Source of the DNA: Rhodococcus sp. (in: high G+C Gram-positive bacteria) | GTDB taxonomy: Bacteria; Actinomycetota; Actinomycetes; Mycobacteriales; Mycobacteriaceae | DNA: 45,373 nucleotides | Direction: 5' to 3' | Assembly (NCBI GenBank): GCA_004211695.1 | Contig: SEEV01000010.1 | Span: forward strand, 1 to 45,373 | The notes under the pieces: model-generated | Seen by the model: only the letters and a program-made list of their open reading frames with translations | What the model was told of the DNA's origin: nothing | Database searches by the model: none | Position numbers and translations under genes: made by a program | In this document: in pieces, positions 24,495 to 32,824 of the stretch | Layout: each line of letters opens with the position of its first letter | Position numbering within the stretch: the stretch's first letter is position 1

Positions 24495-24956
24495 ATGACA
24501 GATCCCATGCACGCCCGCACGCCCGAGACGCTCGTGTTGCGCGAGTACGACACCTACGCAGAGGCACAGCGGCTCGTAGATCGGCTGTCCGATGACGGGT
24601 TCCCGGTCGAACACGTCCGCATCGTCGGCGACGGGCTGCACAGCGTCGAACAGGTGACCGGTCGGATGACCAAGGGGCGCGCCACGCTATACGGTGCCGG
24701 CGGCGGTGCGTGGTTCGGCTTGTTGATCGGCTTGCTGTTCAGCATCTTCCCTACCGATTCCGACATGCTGGTGGCCCTGCTCGGCAGCCTGGCCATCGGC
24801 ACATTCTGGGGAGCCGTGTTCGGCTTCGTCGCGCACTGGGCGACCGGCGGTGACCGTGACTTCTCCAGCGTCAGCCGACTGCTCGCCACGCGTTACACCG
24901 TTCACGTCGACGCCGACTACTTCGACGACGCCAGGAAAATTGCGGACCGAATCTGA
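24495..24956 (+). CDS. General stress protein, Gsp17M/YflT-like membrane protein
   Basis: A 153-residue protein. The N-terminal ferredoxin-like half (LREYDTYAEAQRLVDRLSDDGFP) matches the general stress protein 17M-type domain. It is followed by a glycine-rich hydrophobic pair (GAGGGAWFGLLIGLLFSIF and VALLGSLAIGTFWGAVFGFVAHW) and a C-terminal VHVDADYFDDARKI. GGAGAAACGA precedes the ATG. Members of this group are stress-induced in Firmicutes and actinobacteria; the molecular role is unknown. It does not appear to be part of the catabolic operon. Confidence 0.8.
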   Translation: MTDPMHARTPETLVLREYDTYAEAQRLVDRLSDDGFPVEHVRIVGDGLHSVEQVTGRMTKGRATLYGAGGGAWFGLLIGLLFSIFPTDSDMLVALLGSLAIGTFWGAVFGFVAHWATGGDRDFSSVSRLLATRYTVHVDADYFDDARKIADRI

Positions 24957-25053
24957 GTGGCGGACCAAGCGTGGCCCACAGCCGCGGGCCACGCTCACCG
25001 CACGTCAGACCGCCACGGGAGGCGCGCCGTCGACGGGATACCCACGGACTGGA

Positions 25054-25641
25054 ATGGGATTGGCACCGCGATTGCTCAGACAAGGCAGATTCGAACCGAT
25101 TCGCGTGGTGTCCGAAGTGACTAGCGCGGCCAGCGAGACGAATCGGGAAGAGATTCCCGTGGAGCATGTCGTCGCGCTCCTGCGGGAGCGTGTGTACGGC
25201 GCGATGACGTGTTTGGCGACGCTCGCCGTGCTCGTCCGCTATACGGCTCCCGAGACGAGCCCATGGGCTCGGGTCCTGGATGTCGCGGTGGCCACTGGCG
25301 GGCTCTGGGCAGCGAGCCTGCTGGCCGACTGGGTAGCACACCTCGGCGCGTACCACAGTGCTCCGCGCGGACGGGCAGCGCTGCGGATGCTACAGGCCTC
25401 CGGCCAGATTGTGGAGGCCGCGGTCTTGCCCCTGCTGGTATTGGTCGCAGCCGCCGTCGGACTATTGAGCATATCCACAGCGATGTGGATCGCGATGTGG
25501 ATCCTCGTCGTTGAACTCGGCGTAATTGCTCTGATTGCTGTGCGAATGGCCCATTTACGTTGGTGGCAACAGCTGTTCACCGTCACAGGCTTGGTCGGTG
25601 TGGGCGTACTTGTGGTCGGTATCAAGATCCTCGGCCATTAG
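25054..25641 (+). CDS. Hypothetical four-helix membrane protein
   Basis: About 195 residues from ATG 25054, or 178 from GTG 25105 (reading VVSEVTSAASETN). Four hydrophobic segments are visible: AMTCLATLAVLVRY, AVATGGLWAASLLADW, VLPLLVLVAAAVGLL/IAMWILVVELGVIALIAV and LFTVTGLVGVGVLVVGIKIL. A motif VEHVVALLRERVYGAM precedes the first. I do not recognise a named family. It follows the stress-type protein by about 100-150 bases on the same strand and may be co-transcribed. Confidence 0.65.
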   Translation: MGLAPRLLRQGRFEPIRVVSEVTSAASETNREEIPVEHVVALLRERVYGAMTCLATLAVLVRYTAPETSPWARVLDVAVATGGLWAASLLADWVAHLGAYHSAPRGRAALRMLQASGQIVEAAVLPLLVLVAAAVGLLSISTAMWIAMWILVVELGVIALIAVRMAHLRWWQQLFTVTGLVGVGVLVVGIKILGH

Positions 25642-25730
25642 GTGAGACCGTATGTGGCGACTGCTCGCGGATTGGAGTAGTTGCTGGCAGGAGCTCGCTC
25701 GCGCAACGTCGGCGGCTACCGAGCGCGTTG

Positions 25731-25838
25731 GGGTTCTCAGCCCGGCCAACCGCTACGTGCATTCGGCGCCCGCGCGCGCTGCTCACTGTGCAGACCGGTG
25801 TGCGGGTCATGGTGGTCGAGTGGTCGCAGCGACCATCT
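25731..25838. pseudogene. Two rearranged fragments of a cluster 1/2-type dioxygenase gene
   Basis: At about 25731-25770 the plus strand nearly matches the dioxygenase codons for SPANRYVHSA (cluster 1 gene, minus-strand positions near 10385-10425). At about 25781-25820 the sequence nearly matches, on the minus strand, the start of that gene: DHHDPHTGLHSEQ (compare 11100-11145). The two pieces are therefore in opposite orientation. They lie directly upstream of the operator and TetR gene of locus 3, where a divergent dioxygenase would be expected. Confidence 0.8.
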
Positions 25839-25892
25839 TTCTCGGTTTATGAATGATTCGTCACCGACGGTTCATTCGTCGATCGACGAGTT

Positions 25893-25906
25893 TGAGGAAT
25901 TCGTCA
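25893..25906. promoter_or_regulatory. Operator of locus 3, TGAGGAATTCGTCA
   Basis: The 14-bp site is identical to the one at 11213-11226 and one mismatch away from a perfect TGACGA..TCGTCA palindrome. It lies 64 bases before the TetR start. A partial site (ATTCGTCA) lies near 25856. It is probably an autoregulatory site that outlived the divergent enzyme genes. Confidence 0.7.
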
Positions 25907-25969
25907 ATATTGATGACATACGGGTAATGTTGGGAAGGGTCAGACGGATCAGGAGAAGGGCACGCAGGC

Positions 25970-26632
25970 ATGACCGAGCAGATCACCGATGCACCCAACC
26001 GCCTGGAACGGCGCAAGGCGCGGACCCGCGCCGCACTCGTACGCGCAGCCCAGTCCTTCATGGCGGCAGGGAAACTGACCGCCCCGATTCTCGAGATCAC
26101 CCAGGCCGCAGATGTCGGAATGGGGTCGTTCTACAACCACTTCCAGACCAAGGAGGAGCTCTTTCATGCGGCCGTGGAGGAGGCCCTCGACCGCCACGGC
26201 GCGGTGCTCGACGAACTGACCGCCGATCTGGACGACCCTGCCCAGATCTTTGCGCAGAGCTTCCGTCTGACCGGACGTCTGCATCGCAGGAATCCCGAAC
26301 TGAGCAAAGTTCTGCTCCGCGACGGGCCGGGTCTGGTCAGCTCGGACAAAGGTCTGGCGCCGAGAGCTCGCCGAGACATCGAGGCAGCCGCCCGTGCGGG
26401 CCGGTTCAGCGTGCGCGATCCCGAACTGGCCCTGACGATCACAGCGGGGGCCGCGCTCTGTCTGGGTCAACTGCTGCACGACCACCCTGAACGTGACGAC
26501 GCGGAGGACACCGACCAAGTCACCGAGGACCTGTTGCGCATGTTCGGCGTCTCGGCCGACGAAGCCCACGACATCTGCCGACGCCCCTTACCCGACGCCG
26601 ACGATCAACTCCAAGGCGCGACCGTCACATAG
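25970..26632 (+). CDS. TetR-family regulator (paralogue C, without a divergent operon)
   Basis: A 220-residue TetR protein about 80% identical by eye to the cluster 1 regulator; residues from RLERRKARTRAALVRAAQSF through ILEITQAADVGMGSFYNHFQ are essentially the same. ATG at 25970 has AGGAGAAGG upstream. The reading frame is intact over its whole length, so the protein is probably functional. The neighbouring dioxygenase survives only as fragments. It may therefore act in trans on the cluster 1 and cluster 2 operators, which share its recognition sequence. Confidence 0.9.
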   Translation: MTEQITDAPNRLERRKARTRAALVRAAQSFMAAGKLTAPILEITQAADVGMGSFYNHFQTKEELFHAAVEEALDRHGAVLDELTADLDDPAQIFAQSFRLTGRLHRRNPELSKVLLRDGPGLVSSDKGLAPRARRDIEAAARAGRFSVRDPELALTITAGAALCLGQLLHDHPERDDAEDTDQVTEDLLRMFGVSADEAHDICRRPLPDADDQLQGATVT

Positions 26633-26945
26633 CGTGTCCGCGTCGTCGGGATGTGCGGACCGGACGCGTCCCTCCAACGCCCGGCTGGACCGTGTTCGGC
26701 CAGCGAGGTCCCTCCTGCTTCGCGGAACTTCTCCAAGGCCGCCGAGTTGTCCGTCCGCGGCCCCGAGGTTCTTCGGGCTGTTGAGGACGTGTGCAACCGG
26801 CCGCGCGGGATCCTCGACTGGCGCCCGCGCCGGCGCAGGTTTTCGCCGAGGATCTTGGCACCATGAACCGGCGGTGCCGGCGACGAGTGCTCGAATCCGC
26901 TGCTCCGAGTTTCACAGCGGGATGAGCGACTGGCTGTTGAGGCTT
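26633..26945. other. Intergenic region, nothing firm
   Basis: The 313 bases between the TetR gene and the convergent IclR gene contain a minus-strand frame reading AALEKFREAGGTSLAEHGPA, which looks protein-like but is too short to assign and has no convincing start. No repeat or strong hairpin was seen. Confidence 0.4.
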
Positions 26946-27686
26946 TCAGCGCAGTTTGAGCCCGTATCGAGGGCTGAGACTGGCAATGGCCTTCTTGAGC
27001 TTTTCGCCGATATCGTCGAGGCCCTCCGCTGCCGACGCGTCGACGGCCGCGCTGATCGCCGCGATCAGACTGCCGTCGGGTGCCAGCAGAGGCGTGGCCA
27101 CGGCAAACGCGTCCGTGAGTGTGACTCCCCGGTTGAAGGCGAGTCGGCGGGACCGAATCTCGGGGAGCTCGGCGAGGAATTGTCGGACCCCGCCTGCCTG
27201 CTCGGGGGTGGCGAGGTCGAGGAGGCGGTACATCTCCTCGTCAGGGACGTTGGCGAGCAAGGTTTTTCCGGCGGCGGTCGTATACAGCGGGCGACGGGCG
27301 TGGGTGCGCGCGACGAACGTGAGGCTAGGTGATTCTTCACCGACAAGGTCGGTGAAGACGATGGCGTCCCCGACGCGCACTGCGACGAGGACGGTGCAGC
27401 CGAGGACCTTGCCCAACTCGGCTACGAACTGGTGATCGAGTGAGAGCGCCGCCAGCTTGTTCGCGCGTGCGGCGAGGACGAACGGGCCCGGTCCGAGGTG
27501 GAACCGGCGCTCCTCCTCGAGCAGATAGCCTCGGGCGAGAAGTCCGTTGGTCAGCTCCTGTACTGAGCTCTTCGCCGCGTCCAGGGCGGTTGTCAGTTCG
27601 GCCAAAGTCACCCCGCGCGGGCTCAAAGACACGGTCTCGAGGATCTCGATCACGCGGTCGACTGTGCGATGCGGGCGAGCAGGCAT
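26946..27686 (-). CDS. IclR-family regulator
   Basis: A 246-residue IclR protein. The N-terminal winged helix is HRTVDRVIEILETVSLSPRG and VTLAELTTALDAAKSSVQEL (residues ~5-45). A C-terminal GAF-like effector domain follows (..TTAAGKTLLANVPDEEMYRLL, AFNRGVTLTDAFAVATPLLA). ATG 27686 (MPARPHRTVDRV) is preferred over an upstream GTG at 27707. It is divergent from the cupin dioxygenase gene, and the 130-base gap holds repeated ATCCGGAAATCCGG/ATCCGTAAATCCG elements. It is the obvious candidate regulator of the cupin gene and possibly of the gene at 36841, which shares that promoter. Confidence 0.9.
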   Translation of the reverse strand: MPARPHRTVDRVIEILETVSLSPRGVTLAELTTALDAAKSSVQELTNGLLARGYLLEEERRFHLGPGPFVLAARANKLAALSLDHQFVAELGKVLGCTVLVAVRVGDAIVFTDLVGEESPSLTFVARTHARRPLYTTAAGKTLLANVPDEEMYRLLDLATPEQAGGVRQFLAELPEIRSRRLAFNRGVTLTDAFAVATPLLAPDGSLIAAISAAVDASAAEGLDDIGEKLKKAIASLSPRYGLKLR

Positions 27687-27732
27687 GCGGGTGACCCTAG
27701 CAAACACCTCAAACAGGTGGGCTCCGCATCTT

Positions 27733-27822
27733 GCGACGAGGCGCGCGTCACAGTACGCTCAAAACATGATCCGGAAATCCGGTTCTGTATCCGTAAATCC
27801 GTACGCATGAAGGGGTCGAACC
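27733..27822 (+). promoter_or_regulatory. Promoter/operator of the cupin gene, duplicated at 36753
   Basis: The region begins CGAGGCGCGCGTCAC, then has CCGGAAATCCGG (27771-27782, inverted arms CCGGA/TCCGG) and ATCCGTAAATCCGTAC (27789-27804), 18 bp apart. The same order, with the same total length to the ATG, is found at 36753-36840 before an unrelated gene. The repeated ATCCG(G/T)A(A/T)ATC element is a probable binding site, most likely for the adjacent IclR protein. Confidence 0.7.
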
Positions 27823-28377
27823 ATGACCGCACCAGTCTCTCCCGGCATGATCCGCACCAAGACCGGCGTCCCGCTGCCGTTGGTCGCTCAGCCGCAGGAT
27901 GACCTTCTGACCGTGAACATCGATGAGATCCCGCTGCTCGAGGACGCTATGGGCCCGGGGATCCATATTCAGCCGTTGCGCCTGGACCCCGAGAAGGGGC
28001 AGGTGGTGCTGATGGCCACCATGGCACCCGGTTGCCTCCTGCCCGTCCACTACCACACCGGTACTGCCGAGGTATGGACGTTCTCGGGCTGCTGGAAGTA
28101 CGCCGAGTACCCGGATCAGCCCCAGACCGCCGGCTCCTACCTTTACGAGCCCGGCGGCTCGGTCCACACGTTCTACTGCCCCGAGGACAACACCGAAGAC
28201 ACCGTCGTACTGCTGTGGATGGAAGGCGCGCAAATCGGATTCAACCAGGACGGCACGTTGCATTCGATCAATGACGCGACCTCCATCCAGCACGTGACCG
28301 AGACGGTGGCGGTGGCTCAGGGCACCGGACCGGTCGGCTACATCCACGGCGGCTCCGCCGGCGTCATCAAATCCTGA
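27823..28377 (+). CDS. Cupin dioxygenase, Dke1/2,4'-dihydroxyacetophenone dioxygenase-like
   Basis: A 184-residue single-domain cupin. Metal-binding residues are visible: H76-Y-H78, E83 (HYHTGTAEVW) and H115 (GGSVHTFY). Sequence style and length match the acetylacetone dioxygenase/2,4'-dihydroxyacetophenone dioxygenase group, which uses non-haem iron and O2 to cleave a C-C bond beside a ketone. ATG at 27823 gives the common ATGACCGCA opening also found at 36841. It is divergent from IclR and 500 bases before the CoA-transferase operon. Products would be carboxylic acids that the downstream acyl-CoA genes could handle (inference). Confidence 0.85.
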   Translation: MTAPVSPGMIRTKTGVPLPLVAQPQDDLLTVNIDEIPLLEDAMGPGIHIQPLRLDPEKGQVVLMATMAPGCLLPVHYHTGTAEVWTFSGCWKYAEYPDQPQTAGSYLYEPGGSVHTFYCPEDNTEDTVVLLWMEGAQIGFNQDGTLHSINDATSIQHVTETVAVAQGTGPVGYIHGGSAGVIKS

Positions 28378-28885
28378 CATCTCCCTACCTCCACGGTTGC
28401 CGCCCGGGCGGCGCCGGGCGGAGCTGCCCGGGCCGCCTGCGGCGGCAGTTCACGAAGGACGAAAGACGGTGTCGTGCAGGTGATCAGTCCACGATCCTGT
28501 CGGGCCACTCGCCGCAACATCGGCTGCTCTTACCGTCCTGGCTGCTGCCGGCGCCCGGGGTAGCGGCCCCGGCCTCGACCTGATGTGCGCGCGCTCCACC
28601 GTGGGTTCCCGCCGATGAACAATTGTCGAACCGACCGCGCTGGTGGCCCTCGGGCACGGCCGTGCTGGTGCTGCTCGCCGCCAGATATCCGGCCTGTGTG
28701 CAGTGCCGAGTGATACCGCAACAACGCATTTCATCGCCAGAAGTCACGGAAACTTCTGCGCATCAAAATTATTGGGCGCGACGGGAAGCAGGGAGGTGCT
28801 GCTCTGGTGAAGACGCGTGCAGCGACGAGACGACCACTGCGGCGATGTCGCGGTCACCAACTCCTGATCGGAGAGGCAAACAATC
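28378..28885. other. Intergenic region with a GC-rich hairpin
   Basis: Directly after the cupin gene, at about 28399-28446, lies a cluster of overlapping inverted repeats (GCCGCCCGGGCGGC, then GCCGGGCGGAGCTGCCCGGG, then CCGCCTGCGGCGG). It can fold strongly but has no T tract, so a terminator is only possible. The remaining ~440 bases hold no convincing coding frame; a promoter for the CoA-transferase operon is expected near its 3' end. Confidence 0.5.
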
Positions 28886-30058
28886 ATGTCCGCGTTTGAC
28901 GGTATCCGGGTCCTCGAATTGGGCCAAATCTACAACGGTCCGTACTGCGGACTTCTGCTCGCACAGCTGGGCGCCGAGGTCATCAAGATTGAACCACCCG
29001 GCGGCGAGCAATTACGCTTCCGCTCACACCAGCCGGTCGAGTCCCACGAGTTCGTGATGCTCAACTCCAACAAGATCAGTGTGGTCCTCGACCTGAAGAC
29101 GGATGCCGGTCGCCACGCGCTGCTCGACCTGGTCGAGACCGCCGACGTGCTCGTCGAGAACTTCGCGCCGGGCACCATCGAGCGGCTCCGGCTCGGCCCG
29201 GAACAACTCCTCGAGCACAACCCGCGTCTGATCGTGGCCCGCGGCAAAGGCTACGGGTCCACGGGCCCGTACGCACACATGTCGGCCATGGACATCACCG
29301 TGCAGGCGATGTCCGGCAGCGCCGCGGCCACCGGAATGCCAGACGGTCCACCGACCAAGGCAGGCGCCGCATTCGTGGACTTCTCCGGCGGCATCCACCT
29401 GTTCGGGGCGATCAGCGCGGCCCTGTTCCAACGCGAGCGCACCGGGCGGGGGCAGCTCGTCGAGGTGTCGATGCACGACACCATCTACCCCATGCTGGCG
29501 TCCAGCCTCGGCGGCCTGCACAACAATCCCGACCGAAAGCTGCCCGAGCGCACCGGGAATCGGCACTCGGGCATGGCGCTCGCGCCGTACAACATCTACG
29601 AGGCGAGCGACGGATGGCTGGCGATCATCTGCATCTCCGAGCGGCACTGGCGCGGCGTCGCGACCGCACTGGGCCGGCCCGAGCTGGTCGACGACCCCAG
29701 GTTCGCCGCGGAGAGCGACAGGGCCGCGAACATCGATGCAGTCGACGAGGTGGTGTCGTCGTGCACCAAGACCCGCACACGCGCCGAACTGGTGCGGGAC
29801 CTGCAGGCCGCCGGTGTGCCGTGCGCGCCGGTCAAGTCGATCCGGGAGGTCGACGCGGACGAGCACCTGATCGAGCGCGGCATGATCCGGTACGTCGAGC
29901 ACCCGGCGAGGGGTCGGGTGCCTGTACCGGGATGTCCACTCAGGCTCAGTGACTCGCCGGTGGGACCATTGCGCGCCGCCCCGATGCTGGGTCAGTCGAC
30001 AGCGGAGATCTTGGCGGAACTGTCCGGTGAGGAGCCCCAGCATGTCCCCACTGCCTGA
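28886..30058 (+). CDS. Family III CoA-transferase (CaiB/BaiF)
   Basis: A 390-residue CoA-transferase with the family hallmarks: VLELGQIYNGPYCGLLLAQL, GAEVIKIEPPGGEQLR at the N-terminus and the likely catalytic Asp165 in AAFVDFSGGIH. Family members move CoA between carboxylates through an Asp-linked anhydride/thioester. ATG 28886 is preceded by GAGAGG. Its 3' end overlaps the next gene by 17 bases. It is the first gene of an apparent operon with two MaoC proteins, an AtuA protein and an acyl-CoA dehydrogenase, so it probably activates the pathway acid. Confidence 0.92.
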   Translation: MSAFDGIRVLELGQIYNGPYCGLLLAQLGAEVIKIEPPGGEQLRFRSHQPVESHEFVMLNSNKISVVLDLKTDAGRHALLDLVETADVLVENFAPGTIERLRLGPEQLLEHNPRLIVARGKGYGSTGPYAHMSAMDITVQAMSGSAAATGMPDGPPTKAGAAFVDFSGGIHLFGAISAALFQRERTGRGQLVEVSMHDTIYPMLASSLGGLHNNPDRKLPERTGNRHSGMALAPYNIYEASDGWLAIICISERHWRGVATALGRPELVDDPRFAAESDRAANIDAVDEVVSSCTKTRTRAELVRDLQAAGVPCAPVKSIREVDADEHLIERGMIRYVEHPARGRVPVPGCPLRLSDSPVGPLRAAPMLGQSTAEILAELSGEEPQHVPTA

Positions 30059-30590
30059 ATCCGGCACTCCTCTGGCGGCGTACTACGCCCAGACGCGGTC
30101 GCGAACAGGAGAGGTTCTCGCGCGACGCAGCCTCGGCACCCTCGACGCGGTGACCATCGGCCGCTACGCGATGACCATCGGCGCAGCCGATCCGAAGCAC
30201 TACGACCCGGCGCACGCACGCTCGGCCGGGTACGCCGATGTCGTGGCCCCACCGAACATGCTCGCCGCGATCGTGGAGTGGGGTATCGGCACTCCCGAGG
30301 CCCGGCTCCAGTCCGACGGAACCCCGCACGACGGGGACATGCCCCTCGGTGACGGCGACCTCGGGCTGCGTGTGATGGGCGCCGGTGAAGAGATGGAGTT
30401 GGTCAACCCCGTGATCGCGGGCACGGAGGTGGTGCTCGAGACCACCCTCGAGGCGGTCACCCCCAAACAAACCAGGGCCGGCAGCTGCGTGTTCGTCACC
30501 ACCCTCAACACCTTCATGTCCGCCGAGGGTGCCGTCCTCAACCGGAATCGGCGCACCGTCGTACTGCGCAACCCCCTGCAGGAGTCCTGA
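30042..30590 (+). CDS. MaoC-like dehydratase, N-terminal (FAS1-type) module
   Basis: A 182-residue hot-dog protein of the type normally forming the N-terminal half of a two-part hydratase 2 (SLGTLDAVTIGRYAMTIGAA, DPKHYDPAHARSAGYADVVA, PPNML). ATG 30042 overlaps the CoA-transferase and gives a normal start. The following gene encodes the second hot-dog module and begins at the base after this stop, so the two probably form a heteromeric (R)-specific enoyl-CoA hydratase, as with HadAB/mesaconyl-type pairs. The hydratase motif itself is in the partner. Confidence 0.8.
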   Translation: MSPLPESGTPLAAYYAQTRSRTGEVLARRSLGTLDAVTIGRYAMTIGAADPKHYDPAHARSAGYADVVAPPNMLAAIVEWGIGTPEARLQSDGTPHDGDMPLGDGDLGLRVMGAGEEMELVNPVIAGTEVVLETTLEAVTPKQTRAGSCVFVTTLNTFMSAEGAVLNRNRRTVVLRNPLQES

Positions 30591-31001
30591 ATGTCCATCA
30601 GCTTCCAGACCGGAGACAGGCTGCCACCGCTCGAGCACACGGGTACGCCCTTTCAGTTGTTCCGCTACAGCGCGGTCACCTGGAACCCGCACCGCATCCA
30701 CTTCGACGAGTCCTATGCACGCGCGGAGGGCCATGACGGTGTCGTGCTGCACTCCCACCTCCGGGCGGCGCTCGCCTTGCGTTGCGTCACCGAGGGCCTC
30801 GGCCACGGGTGGCACGTCGCGAAGGTCGCCTACCGACTGCGCAGGCCCGTCTATGCACCGGCGGACCTGACCTACACCGCCCGGGTGACGGCGGCCGAAA
30901 ACGACAGCTTGACCCTCGAGCTCATCGAGCAGCACCCTTCCGGTGAGGTGGGCTTCGAGGGGACGGCGTGGGTCAACAAGACAACGGGAGCAACAACATG
31001 A
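30591..31001 (+). CDS. MaoC-like hydratase, C-terminal (catalytic) module
   Basis: A 136-residue hot-dog protein with the hydratase-2 style motif FRYSAVTWNPHRIHFDESYA (family: YSA-x-T/S-x-(D)-x-N-P-I-H). The N-P-x-x-I-H part is kept, although the usual Asp before NP is Trp here (TWNPHRIH), a feature also seen in itaconyl/mesaconyl-CoA hydratase-type sequences. It starts immediately after the first MaoC gene and ends in an ATGA overlap with the AtuA gene. Probably adds water to a branched or dicarboxylic enoyl-CoA together with its partner. Confidence 0.82.
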   Translation: MSISFQTGDRLPPLEHTGTPFQLFRYSAVTWNPHRIHFDESYARAEGHDGVVLHSHLRAALALRCVTEGLGHGWHVAKVAYRLRRPVYAPADLTYTARVTAAENDSLTLELIEQHPSGEVGFEGTAWVNKTTGATT

Positions 31002-32824
31002 CATCAGCAGCAGGCCGGGGGCAACGCCCGATCCGCGTGGGGAACTGCTCCGGCTTCTACGGTGACCGCGCGTCGGCGATGGCCGACATGGCCCGAGCCG
31101 GCGGCATCGACGTCCTCACCGGTGACTACCTCGCCGAGGTCACGATGCTGATCCTCGGCAAGGCGCGGGCAAAGGACGGCACCAAGGGCTACGCGGCCAC
31201 CTTCCTGCAACACTTGGACGCAGCACTGAATCACCTCGTCGCGAATGGGATCCGGCTCGTCGTCAACGCGGGCGGACTCAACCCCGCCGGGCTGGCCGAC
31301 GCAACCCGAGCACTGATCGCCGGCCACGGTTACGACCTGCAGGTCTCTCACATCGCAGGCGACGACGTGTTCGGCCACCTCGGCGAGCTGCAGCAGGCCG
31401 GCCATTCGCTGCCCCACCTGACAACCGGCGAGCCGCTCTCGTCCTGGCCGCACCAGCCACTGACGGCGAACGCGTACCTGGGCGGATTCGGCATCGCCCA
31501 CGCGCTGGCCCGCGGCGCCGACATCGTCATCACCGGCCGCGTCGCAGACGCATCGTTGGTCGTCGGTCCCGCCGCCTGGTGGTGGAACTGGGCCGCCGAT
31601 GACTACGACGCGCTCGCCGGCGCCGTCGCGGCCGGACACGTCATCGAATGCGGGCCCCAGGCGACCGGCGGCAACTTCTCCGGATTTCGCACCATCGCCG
31701 ACCTCGTGCAACCGGGGTTCCCGATCGCCGAAATCGACGCCGACGGTTCCTCGGTGATCACCAAGAACCCGGGCACCGGCGGCGCCGTCACCCAGGGCAC
31801 AGTCACAGCTCAACTGCTCTACGAGATCGGTGAGCCCGCCTACCTCAACCCCGATGTGACCACACATCTGGACACCGCCGGCCTCACCGACCTCGGCGAC
31901 GACCGCGTCCGGATCCGCGGCGTGCAGGGCTCGGCACCACCGGCGACGACCAAGGTCGCGATCACCGGGGTAGGGGGCTGGGAGAACAGCATGATCCTCG
32001 CTCTCACCGGCACCGACCTCGACGCGAAGGCCGCCCTCGTCGAGCGATTCGTTCACCGCGAAATCGAGGCCGCGAACGGGCTCGACGCGGTTGCGATCAC
32101 CCGCATCGGTCAGGCCCGGCACGATCCCGACAGTCAGAATGCGGGCACCGCGCTGCTCCAGATCGCAGTGCAGGGGACCAAGGAGGCCGCCGGACGCGCC
32201 TTTTCGTCGCGGATGGTCGAGCTGGCCCTGTCCAGCTACCCCGGGTTGTACACCCTCGGCCCTCCACAACCGGGGTCCGCGTTCGGTGTCTACCGGCCCG
32301 CACTGCTCGACCAACGAATGCTCGACCACATGGTCCACCACCATGACGGCAGCACCGAGATCATCGCGCCCGGCACTCCACACGACGTCGGCGTCGGCGT
32401 CGGCGTCGAGGTGAACCCGCAGGTGGAGCGCTCCCCTGCGCAGGCGGTGCGAACGCCCTGGACCGACGAACAACTCGTCATCGCCTCACTCGGTGAAATC
32501 GTGCATGCTCGCTCCGGCGACAAGGGCGGCGACGCGAATCTCGGTGTCTGGGTACGCGACCGGGAAGCATGGGAGTGGCTCCAGTCGACCCTCACCGTGG
32601 ACGAACTCCGACGCCTTCTCCCCGAAACACGCGAATTGGCCATCTCGCGTTACGAACTGCCCAAGCTCGGTGCGGTCAACTTCCTCATCCGAGGAATGCT
32701 CGGGAGCGGTGCCACCTCGACACTGCGGCTCGACTCCCAAGCAAAGGCACTCGGCGAGTGGCTGCGCGCCCGCAGCACCAAGGTGCCGCGATCTCTGCTC
32801 AGCACGTCGGGAGCGCACTGGTGA
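30998..32824 (+). CDS. AtuA-family protein (acyclic terpene utilisation, DUF1446)
   Basis: A 608-residue protein. The large N-terminal DUF1446 domain shows IRVGNCSGFYGDRASAMADM, then VLTGDYLAEVTMLIL, VVNAGGLNPAGLA, ITGRVADASLVVGPAAWWW and ECGPQATGGNFSGF, all typical of AtuA. The C-terminal ~110 residues (LGEIVHARSGDKGGDANLGV) are the usual small AtuA C-terminal domain, fused here. ATG 30998 overlaps the MaoC stop. In Pseudomonas the atu cluster degrades citronellol/geranyl-CoA, but AtuA's own chemistry is unsettled. The biotin carboxylase genes (AtuC/AtuF) that define that pathway are absent from this operon. Confidence 0.9.
   Translation: MTSAAGRGQRPIRVGNCSGFYGDRASAMADMARAGGIDVLTGDYLAEVTMLILGKARAKDGTKGYAATFLQHLDAALNHLVANGIRLVVNAGGLNPAGLADATRALIAGHGYDLQVSHIAGDDVFGHLGELQQAGHSLPHLTTGEPLSSWPHQPLTANAYLGGFGIAHALARGADIVITGRVADASLVVGPAAWWWNWAADDYDALAGAVAAGHVIECGPQATGGNFSGFRTIADLVQPGFPIAEIDADGSSVITKNPGTGGAVTQGTVTAQLLYEIGEPAYLNPDVTTHLDTAGLTDLGDDRVRIRGVQGSAPPATTKVAITGVGGWENSMILALTGTDLDAKAALVERFVHREIEAANGLDAVAITRIGQARHDPDSQNAGTALLQIAVQGTKEAAGRAFSSRMVELALSSYPGLYTLGPPQPGSAFGVYRPALLDQRMLDHMVHHHDGSTEIIAPGTPHDVGVGVGVEVNPQVERSPAQAVRTPWTDEQLVIASLGEIVHARSGDKGGDANLGVWVRDREAWEWLQSTLTVDELRRLLPETRELAISRYELPKLGAVNFLIRGMLGSGATSTLRLDSQAKALGEWLRARSTKVPRSLLSTSGAHW

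Noticed and set aside
28399-28446. Possible riboswitch or structured RNA
   Set aside because: The repeats are simple GC palindromes without conserved loops of any RNA family I know, so I keep them only as a possible terminator or stem.
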